A stretch of DNA of 64,000 nucleotides, taken from NCBI GenBank assembly GCA_018239845.1, contig JAFEGO010000053.1, positions 22,864-86,863 on the forward strand. The letters run 5' to 3'. A program made the translations under genes and the position numbers. The notes under the pieces are model-generated. The model was given only the letters and a program-made list of their open reading frames with translations, was not told where the DNA came from and searched no databases. This stretch comes from Verrucomicrobiota bacterium (GTDB lineage: Bacteria > Verrucomicrobiota > Verrucomicrobiia > Opitutales > Opitutaceae). Below, piece by piece: positions 59,101 through 64,000 of the stretch; positions within the stretch are counted from its first letter, which is position 1, and every line of letters begins with the position of its first letter.

Positions 59101-59443
59101 GCTCGACATGCGAACCGTCGCGCGAGATCCCGCCAGGCACCGACCAGACGATATCGCCGTTGACCTCGATGGCCTCGAGGAAGTCAGCGGCACCGCAAGC
59201 GACCAGGCCTGCAATGTCGCAATGCGCGTCCTGGCTGTCGCCGCCGCCGCCTTTCTTGCTGCCACCCTTCGATGGCTTTTTGACGTAGTGGAAATTGTAT
59301 GGCTTGGAAACGCAGTAGGTGAGCGCGAACCAGCGCCGGCCGATCCACCAGGGCAAGGCATGGGTCTGCTGGTTGGTGTCCAGTTTTTCAGGGGTGACGT
59401 TGGCGGGTTTCGCCACGTCCGCGGCGGGAGTGCTCGACATCAT
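56117..59443 (-). CDS. Phage tail-tip/host-specificity protein
   Basis: 1108 residues. After an N-terminal region with a Lys/Gly-rich patch (KKPSKGGSKKGGGG) comes a domain with HPYYRGQVVLEVQNLNCG and SLPNIRVLLERAPVF, a combination seen in tail-tip central fibre proteins of siphophages. Fibronectin type III-like domains follow in the second half (ELSWLAVTTFPVEGYEIARA and a second near TTPGSLTFSSNG). The C-terminus is beta-rich and probably receptor-facing. Start taken at 59443 (MMSSTPAADV), overlapping the peptidase stop by 4 bases. Upstream codons of this frame are Arg/Pro-rich antisense-like sequence and are excluded. Confidence 0.85.
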   Translation of the reverse strand: MMSSTPAADVAKPANVTPEKLDTNQQTHALPWWIGRRWFALTYCVSKPYNFHYVKKPSKGGSKKGGGGDSQDAHCDIAGLVACGAADFLEAIEVNGDIVWSVPGGISRDGSHVEHTGDIVVDGIGTFRLHWGTETAAGDWLILNSGGEEHPYYRGQVVLEVQNLNCGSSESLPNIRVLLERAPVFSGLDGSRSREGANPITGIAELVENEFFGLGLTGTIDVTTAAAAASAIAARTKVVSVPGDPTHTANMGYLSAYVSDRQSFGSVLAAIMENYDGWVRRNGEKLELGFFTHPGTTPAGLVELSIHDLIDDPDFANRGPDDPEVITDAIVTGPDREWNMEDSYQKAGNDAVRERIQQLRSKSYARPFIVTSYQQKEQAQELVNFYSQPAQDTTLKWRREKVGALQPGDRFILNYSPSSLRQVFRIKQRNDPSSGGAVTLTIEPERGLAPLAYIAPAALAPDLPVKIPAVPIVNARMYQLPVTWPDLPALPALVALAERPSGPSKGFRVNFSVADVTYDALAETNYWALRGTLAATLTGSTLTFRINASGYEINLLEDQSGAAQNDDTLLLIVGNEVMSIGDVTAVGGNQYDVTVLRGRRGSSAATHASGDVLYVIPRAELEIVTHAELPRLSVTRYFKLQSFTPGDVQDLSAALKLTVSVAATIPTAPSVTATVGTGKMVELSWLAVTTFPVEGYEIARATGPSYSPEATIGAVSGTVFHDVVSSLGTTYRYRVRAISTDETPGDWSSYVYATTAPVGSGEIDSTVPTTPGSLTFSSNGTGLSGDGVVRAFIALTMPALPANAIGLDLLCRLSGATQWRLVDQQQAGAWAARVDDLTPGATYQFAVRSWTNFGIESAVGAVLSLTAPGKTATPTAPTNLVRTAGSASTYEGSQLMQGPVRAFCTQVKWDSNTDRDFSHFDFAWAAFGSSQSSVSAAWNMSNTTTKPIAFFGQAVPGLALEFFARTVDNSGNKSAWVGSGSLASYWGYPAGDMIGQSSNAVAVTGIATGSGASVRKVLTRAPINQVYTTVGGSPSEVVDIDLTGSGFHTAPDAGLISASDPGFGVEYYPDAGSPNSATNARVTLFTRNGSNLGAGWNIKLHGEFIEYD

Positions 59444-59934
59444 AGCGGGAGAGGGCGGTAGGCGGCGGCGAGATAACCGAGGATGCGGCGGCCGCGCACG
59501 ACGGCGCCGAGTTGCATGAGGTGGGCGCCATCGCGCTTGAGCACGTGGAGCATATCGCCGGCGTCGAGCAGGACGCCGCCATGGTGCGGGACGTGGCCGG
59601 CAAGAAAGCAGAGGCAGTCGCCCGGCAGCAGGTTTGCCGGCAAACAATCCGGCAGCCGTGCGAAGCGCGAGCGCAGGCCGGGCCAGGTCTCGAAGGCCTC
59701 GATGAGGAGCGAGCGGTCTGAGTGCTGGCCGTGGTCCATCGCCTGGCGCGGGATCTGGAGCGGGCCGATGGCCCCGGCGGTGCGATGGATCCAATTGAGC
59801 GCATGGACGCAGTCGATGCCGCCATCGCGGCCGGGGGCCTCGGAGTTGGCGAAGAACGGAGTACCCACCAGGGACACCGCCGCGGCGCGGAGGGCGGCGA
59901 CTTTCGCCGGAGTATCGTAAAAGGTCGGGATCAT
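59440..59934 (-). CDS. NlpC/P60-type phage tail peptidase
   Basis: 164 residues starting MIPTFYDTPAKVAALRAAAV. The catalytic Cys lies in GRDGGIDCVHALNWIHR and the His in GHVPHHGGVLLD, followed by LPGDCLCF-type strands, in the order of NlpC/P60 cysteine peptidases. In tail modules (lambda K, gene-transfer-agent peptidase) such proteins trim the cell wall during infection or aid tail assembly. Its ends overlap both neighbours by 4 bases, so it is tightly coupled within the tail operon. Confidence 0.85.
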   Translation of the reverse strand: MIPTFYDTPAKVAALRAAAVSLVGTPFFANSEAPGRDGGIDCVHALNWIHRTAGAIGPLQIPRQAMDHGQHSDRSLLIEAFETWPGLRSRFARLPDCLPANLLPGDCLCFLAGHVPHHGGVLLDAGDMLHVLKRDGAHLMQLGAVVRGRRILGYLAAAYRPLPL

Positions 59935-61946
59935 TTCTTGCCGGCAAGTGCGGAGTTTTGCGTGGGCAGCGAGAGCGCCACTTGCGAGAGATTGGGATGA
60001 CCGCGGAACCGAGCCTTCCAGCCGGTCGGGTCGAGTTCCTTGCACTTGGCGAGTTCGCGGCCGCAAGTCCGGGAATAGGTCACAGCCTGGCCGGCCGCGG
60101 CCTGCCGGAGCGGACGGTCGAGCGTGAATTGCTGGCCGCCGACCACGGGCGTGCTCGCGGTGATGAAACGCGATTCGTACCCGAGGCCCGTGCCCACCTC
60201 GAGCCGGCCGGGGCCGTAGGTATTGGCCGCGACGGCGTCGGCCGTGGAGACCACGACCACCGTATCCGCCGACGTGCTCAGCGTGCCGGCCTTGGCGAAG
60301 GTCGCCTTGAGATGGCCACAGGGTTTGGAAAACAGGTAGGTGTTGCACATCGGGCCGATGCGCACATTCGGGATCTCCATGTCGGTGATGCCGCCGAGCC
60401 AGAGGCACTCGGCCTCGTACTTGCGGCCGGTCTGCGGAGCGGCCGCGATGGCGCCAAACCAAACTTGCACCGCATCGTCGGGCGCAAGCGGATCTCCGCC
60501 CACCTCAAAGATGCGGAGCAGCATCCGGCCCTCGAGCACGTTGGGGTTGAACAGGTCGAGGGGGTTGCCGTCGAAGAGAAAGCTATGGAGCGTCACCTTT
60601 TCATTAGACAGATCGAGGCCGCCCTCGATGGCCTCGTGCTCCCACGGCGCCGGCGCGTAGGTGCCATCGCCGGCACGCGTCAACGGCCGCCAGCAATTGG
60701 TGAAGCGGTAGATCTGCGGCGTCGGCAACGCGTAGGTGACTTGGTAGAGGAAGATCCGCGCGGGCTGCTGCGGGGTTTCGCCCCCCACGCCCACGATCTC
60801 CCACGGCACCTGCGTAAAGCCCACTTCCGCCTCGGCGACCTGTGAACTCGTGTACGTGAGCTTGAGCGTGCGCTCCGTGAAACGGACCACCGTCAGATGC
60901 GGCGCCTCGCTTGTCGCCGTCCCCGGGGTGAACCACAGCGGGGCGGTGAAGGAACCCCACGAGCCGCGGTTGTTCAGGAAAAAGCCCAGCAGGGTCGCGA
61001 CCTCGGTCTTGTCGATGAGGCCGAACTTGGCGGTGCAGTTCCACACGAGAGCGCGCTCCTGGCCTGCGATCGTCTGCTCGCGCTGATGGCCGATGCGCTC
61101 GAAGCTCAGGCCGTGCGCCGGCTGCTGCGTCGGCGGGGTGGTCCAGTCCGGCTCGAGCGCAGCCGGGAACTCCGACGGCGCGGGGTTGGCGTTGATCCCG
61201 ATGCGGAAGGCCCAGGGGGAATCTTCCGTGAGCGTGAGGCCGCAGATGGCCAGGGCGCCTGCGGCCGGCTCAATGGCCGGCAGTTCCGTGATATGGCCGA
61301 CGACGAGCGGCGCGTACGTGTCGCCGGCCACGAGCGTGGAGCCCGCCGCCACAATGACAGGGGCCGGGCCAAAGACGCCGCCTGTGCTGGCGCCGACAAT
61401 GATGGGGGTGGAAGCCGGCGCTCCGGACAGCTGGAGGGTGTCGGCCGTGGGCGTGGCGACCACGCAGTATGGATCGCCAGCGACGAGCGAAGACCACCCG
61501 CCGGCATCTCCGCCGAGAAAGACCACGGTGTCGCCGACCGAGCGGCCGTGGGCCCGCCAGTACACCGTTTCGGCGGCGGCGATGATCCCCGCGGTGGGTG
61601 TCGTGAGCCGGATGTACCGCTGGGGCGAATAGATCCGTGCCCCGGCCGCCGCCACGTTGGCCCCGAGGAACTGGTCGGCCAGGATCGGCACGCCCACCCA
61701 TTTCGTGCCCAGCGTGGCGAGCGTTTGGCGCAGCGTCTGCGCGTCTGCATCCTCCGCCCAGAGCTTGACGCCGACGGTGAGGAGCAAGGCCTCCGCCTCA
61801 GGCCGCCGCGACTCGCGGCCGGTCAGGCCTTCGACGATGTCCGCCGGGAAGAAATGCGAGACGGCGTACTCGGTATGCCAATCGTGCTCGAAGAGCAGGC
61901 ATTGGATAGTGAGGCCGTCGGAAGTGAGTGAAGCGACAACAGGCAT
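59931..61946 (-). CDS. Distal-tail/hub fusion protein with DUF2163/BR0599-like C-terminus
   Basis: 671 residues. The N-terminal half (to about 380) looks like a distal tail protein (LSFERIGHQREQTIAGQERA, FFLNNRGSWGSFTAPLWFTPG). The C-terminal half matches DUF2163/BR0599 hub proteins: IYRFTNCWRPLTRAGDGTYAP, VLEGRMLLRIFEVGG, RIGPMCNTYLFSKPCGHL and a closing FRGHPNLSQ. Four Cys (534, 543, 628, 635) have Cx8C and Cx6C spacing, as in lambda gpL-type tail-tip proteins that bind an iron-sulphur cluster. An insertion of about 60 residues separates the pairs. It overlaps the peptidase gene by 4 bases. Confidence 0.85.
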   Translation of the reverse strand: MPVVASLTSDGLTIQCLLFEHDWHTEYAVSHFFPADIVEGLTGRESRRPEAEALLLTVGVKLWAEDADAQTLRQTLATLGTKWVGVPILADQFLGANVAAAGARIYSPQRYIRLTTPTAGIIAAAETVYWRAHGRSVGDTVVFLGGDAGGWSSLVAGDPYCVVATPTADTLQLSGAPASTPIIVGASTGGVFGPAPVIVAAGSTLVAGDTYAPLVVGHITELPAIEPAAGALAICGLTLTEDSPWAFRIGINANPAPSEFPAALEPDWTTPPTQQPAHGLSFERIGHQREQTIAGQERALVWNCTAKFGLIDKTEVATLLGFFLNNRGSWGSFTAPLWFTPGTATSEAPHLTVVRFTERTLKLTYTSSQVAEAEVGFTQVPWEIVGVGGETPQQPARIFLYQVTYALPTPQIYRFTNCWRPLTRAGDGTYAPAPWEHEAIEGGLDLSNEKVTLHSFLFDGNPLDLFNPNVLEGRMLLRIFEVGGDPLAPDDAVQVWFGAIAAAPQTGRKYEAECLWLGGITDMEIPNVRIGPMCNTYLFSKPCGHLKATFAKAGTLSTSADTVVVVSTADAVAANTYGPGRLEVGTGLGYESRFITASTPVVGGQQFTLDRPLRQAAAGQAVTYSRTCGRELAKCKELDPTGWKARFRGHPNLSQVALSLPTQNSALAGKK

Positions 61947-61954
61947 GGCGGGAA

Positions 61955-63874
61955 TCAGCGGACGCCGATGACGCGGCGGTGTTTCTTGAGCATCTGGACG
62001 AAGTGTGCATCCGAGTACGGATCGCGCTGCGCTCGCTCGATGGAGCCGCGATCATCAGCCATCAGGGGATAGACATTAACGGGACGCTGGCCGCCACCAC
62101 CCGCCCTCCCTGTCCCGCCCGGGCCGCCACTGCGTCCACCCGGAGCGTAGCCGGGACGCGTCATGGCCTGGGCGACGCTCGGGATGATGAAGCCATCGGT
62201 GTTAGGGACAAATACCTCGGGGCGCTTTTCGCCGACGATATAAGACTGACCGGCCGTGACCGGACCACCCTGCTCGCGGTGCAAAAGTTTGCTGCCGGCG
62301 GCAATAATGCCGGCCATTGCCGCGATGGCGAGAAAGGGACCGACGTAAGGAATGGATGACATAGCGGCCATTGCACCAAGGGCCGCGCTCACGAGCTTGA
62401 CGCCCGACTCAGCCAGCATGGAGGCGATACGCAACGGTGCCTGGGCCAGCGTAATGGCCGTTTGAGCGATCTCGCCCGCGATCGACGCTGCCGTCTGGAT
62501 GCCGACCTGAATGCCGTGAAAGATCGTCTCACCCACTTTGATGGCCCCGCGCGCTGCGCTTCCTGCGCCTTGCGCGGCTGTTTGTCCTGTCTGACCAGCG
62601 ACGGCGAGGCCGACCTTCGAACCCTCCGCGACGGCCGTTTCTGCGACGTCCTGAACGTGAAAGAGACGCCGGACAGCCGCCATGGCCGTGTGCCGCCAGA
62701 GCCAGTTGGCGACCATCTGCGCCCCGCTTTGGACGAAACTGGTGACGATGCCCTGACCGATCGTCGTCATCGTCCGCCGGAAGGTGCCGCCCTTGAGAAT
62801 GGCTTCGGCAAAGGCACTGCCGAGTGAAGTGCGGATTTTGTCTCCGACGGCGGAAAAAACACCGGCCATCTGATCGCCCAAAGTACCGATCTGCGCGGCC
62901 TGCCGCGCGAGCGATCCCACGATACCATCACCGACCGATTGATAATGCTTCGTCGCATCCTTCTGACCGGTGGATGCGTCGGCGACGTCAGCCTGCACCT
63001 TCGTCGGCGGAGGTGCAGGTTTGGCTTGCGCCTCCAGCTTGTTTTTTACGACGTCCAACTGAGCAGAGGAAATCAGGTCGGGGCGCGCCTTGTGCAGCGC
63101 TTCTGCGTCGGAAATCTGGCGGAGATATTTCGCCGCCGGTTCGGCAATATCGAGGAATTGCTCCGCCGCTTTGCCCTGTTGAGCCCAGGCATCGCTACTG
63201 GCCTTCTGCTTGGCGATGAGGTCGGTGAATGCGCGCTCCTGCTCCGCAAGCTTCTGATTTAAGCCCGCGATCCGGGCCTCGCGTTGATCGTCAGCCGCTT
63301 TATCCTGAGGCAGGCGCTGCCCATCTGCCGCCTGATCCGCAACGGCCCGAGCCTCTTCAGTCGATCGGGATTGGGCCGGCTGTTTTACCTTTTCCGCATC
63401 AGCCTTCTCCTTGATCAAGCTTGCAAGGCGGTCGATTTCAAGCGCACGGGCTCCGATTGCCTCAGTGAGCCTCGCCTGCTGTTCCTTCTCTTCGCGGGTC
63501 AGGCCCGGCTTAACTTGCTGCTCAACGGGCTCGAGCATACCGGGGCCGGGGGCCATGGTCGTCACCGTCCGCTCCTCGCGCTTGTTTAAATCGGCAAGTT
63601 CGCCGCTGTCATGGTCCTGGAGCTTCTGCAATGCCTGGAGCTGCTGTGCCTCGGTCTGGTGGAGCGCGATGCGCTGCAGCGTCAAGTTGAGCTGACGTTG
63701 CGTTGATCCCTCCATGAACTGCGCGTGCTCGGCCTCGGCCTGGAAGTACTGCACCAGCTTATCGGCGGCCTTGGAGAGGATATCGTAATGCTCCACACTC
63801 AGCTTGAGCGCGCTGCTAGCGCCGACGGGCAGCGGGATTGGCCTGAATGCGGGAGGGACGGATTTATCGCTCAT
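61955..63874 (-). CDS. Phage tail tape measure protein
   Basis: 639 residues. A long coiled-coil N-terminal half rich in Gln/Glu/Ala (about 30-300) is followed by hydrophobic membrane-like segments (about 480-540, SIAGEIAQTAITLAQAPLRI and SIPYVGPFLAIAAMAGIIAAG). The C-terminus has the common tape-measure motif REQGGPVTAGQSYIVGEKRP, then EVFVPNTDGFIIP and a Gly-rich tail. It sets tail length during assembly; 639 residues predict a short siphovirus-type tail. Start is ATG at 63874, whose bases overlap the stop of a possible upstream minus-strand frame. Confidence 0.9.
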   Translation of the reverse strand: MSDKSVPPAFRPIPLPVGASSALKLSVEHYDILSKAADKLVQYFQAEAEHAQFMEGSTQRQLNLTLQRIALHQTEAQQLQALQKLQDHDSGELADLNKREERTVTTMAPGPGMLEPVEQQVKPGLTREEKEQQARLTEAIGARALEIDRLASLIKEKADAEKVKQPAQSRSTEEARAVADQAADGQRLPQDKAADDQREARIAGLNQKLAEQERAFTDLIAKQKASSDAWAQQGKAAEQFLDIAEPAAKYLRQISDAEALHKARPDLISSAQLDVVKNKLEAQAKPAPPPTKVQADVADASTGQKDATKHYQSVGDGIVGSLARQAAQIGTLGDQMAGVFSAVGDKIRTSLGSAFAEAILKGGTFRRTMTTIGQGIVTSFVQSGAQMVANWLWRHTAMAAVRRLFHVQDVAETAVAEGSKVGLAVAGQTGQTAAQGAGSAARGAIKVGETIFHGIQVGIQTAASIAGEIAQTAITLAQAPLRIASMLAESGVKLVSAALGAMAAMSSIPYVGPFLAIAAMAGIIAAGSKLLHREQGGPVTAGQSYIVGEKRPEVFVPNTDGFIIPSVAQAMTRPGYAPGGRSGGPGGTGRAGGGGQRPVNVYPLMADDRGSIERAQRDPYSDAHFVQMLKKHRRVIGVR

Positions 63875-64000
63875 GTGGGTTTTGGGATTGCGGATACAAA
63901 TTCACGCCACCAGAAGGACGGCATGTGGTGGAAAGTCTTTAGCGCGGTGCTGGCGGCGGGGCTGGCGGCAGGCCTGATCGTATTTCTTGTCTGGCGATCC
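63871..64000 (-). CDS. Possible end of an upstream tail gene (partial)
   Basis: An open frame enters from the right edge for 42 codons (ending FWWREFVSAIPKPT). It stops in a 4-base ATGA overlap with the tape measure start, the same coupling seen elsewhere in this tail operon. Expected there would be a tail-assembly chaperone, but too little is visible. It conflicts with the plus-strand frame at 63923, so at most one is likely real. Confidence 0.35.
   Translation of the reverse strand, partial: DRQTRNTIRPAASPAASTALKTFHHMPSFWWREFVSAIPKPT
63923..64000 (+). CDS. Possible start of a membrane protein (partial)
   Basis: ATG with an AGAAGGA Shine-Dalgarno-like sequence 4 bases upstream opens a hydrophobic segment (MWWKVFSAVLAAGLAAGLIV) running out of the window. 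The SD is unusual for this region, which favours it, but it is antisense to the tail module and only 26 codons are seen. Confidence 0.3.
   Translation, partial: MWWKVFSAVLAAGLAAGLIVFLVWRS

Noticed and set aside
59444..59947. 168-codon N-terminal extension of the tail-tip protein
   Set aside because: Arg/Pro-rich and overlaps the NlpC/P60 gene in another frame; the coupled start at 59443 is better.

Overview
The window looks like chromosomal DNA of a GC-rich verrucomicrobial bacterium, most likely an Opitutaceae relative. This is inferred from the protein families present: many double-module MacB/FtsX permeases (ADOP type), two PEP-CTERM proteins, a giant matrixin with MBG-like domains and C-terminal repeats, sugar epimerase/Gfo-Idh clusters, and start sites that mostly lack Shine-Dalgarno sequences. 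No rRNA, tRNA or CRISPR array was seen.

Left region (1-20.7 kb): the 3' end of an NtrY-like histidine kinase, an ADOP permease and an SDR-like protein on the minus strand, then a long plus-strand operon. That operon holds a HlyD-type adaptor, a LolD/MacB-type ATPase, five ADOP permeases and an exported beta-repeat protein. A second pump locus (42.6-45.1 kb) supplies an ATPase and a TolC-type outer-membrane protein, and a seventh ADOP permease stands alone at 35.6 kb. All three transcription units carry a sigma-54 type promoter (GG-N10-GC). Each also has a palindrome of the type TCCCA-N4-TGGGA centred 113-114 bp upstream of it. I infer one enhancer-binding-protein regulon controlling a dispersed efflux system, probably sensed by the kinase at the left edge.

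Middle region (20.7-42.4 kb): an orphan methyltransferase-like protein, and a sugar-metabolism cluster (two epimerase-like TIM barrels, a VCBS-repeat propeller, a Gfo/Idh/MocA oxidoreductase, an AraC regulator). Next come an orphan solute-binding protein with a coupled exported protein, the giant matrixin with its small partner, two convergent PEP-CTERM genes, three tandem TonB-C-terminal lipoproteins, and a nucleotidyltransferase-GHMP kinase fusion. Intergenic spaces carry several repeat families, including tandem heptamers.

Right-middle region (45.1-55.5 kb): an OGG-like DNA glycosylase, a glyoxalase-fold protein, a threonine dehydratase-like enzyme, a minus-strand operon of a double alpha/beta-hydrolase with two amidohydrolases (one apparently inactive), a GH51 arabinofuranosidase, aquaporin Z and a hybrid histidine kinase.

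Right end (55.7-64 kb): a minus-strand phage tail module in the order tape measure, distal-tail/hub protein, NlpC/P60 peptidase, tail-tip protein, small protein. The order resembles siphophage and gene-transfer-agent tail modules, and the module continues past the right edge. No gene-free stretch exceeds 300 bases; the largest gaps hold the repeats, promoters and terminators listed.
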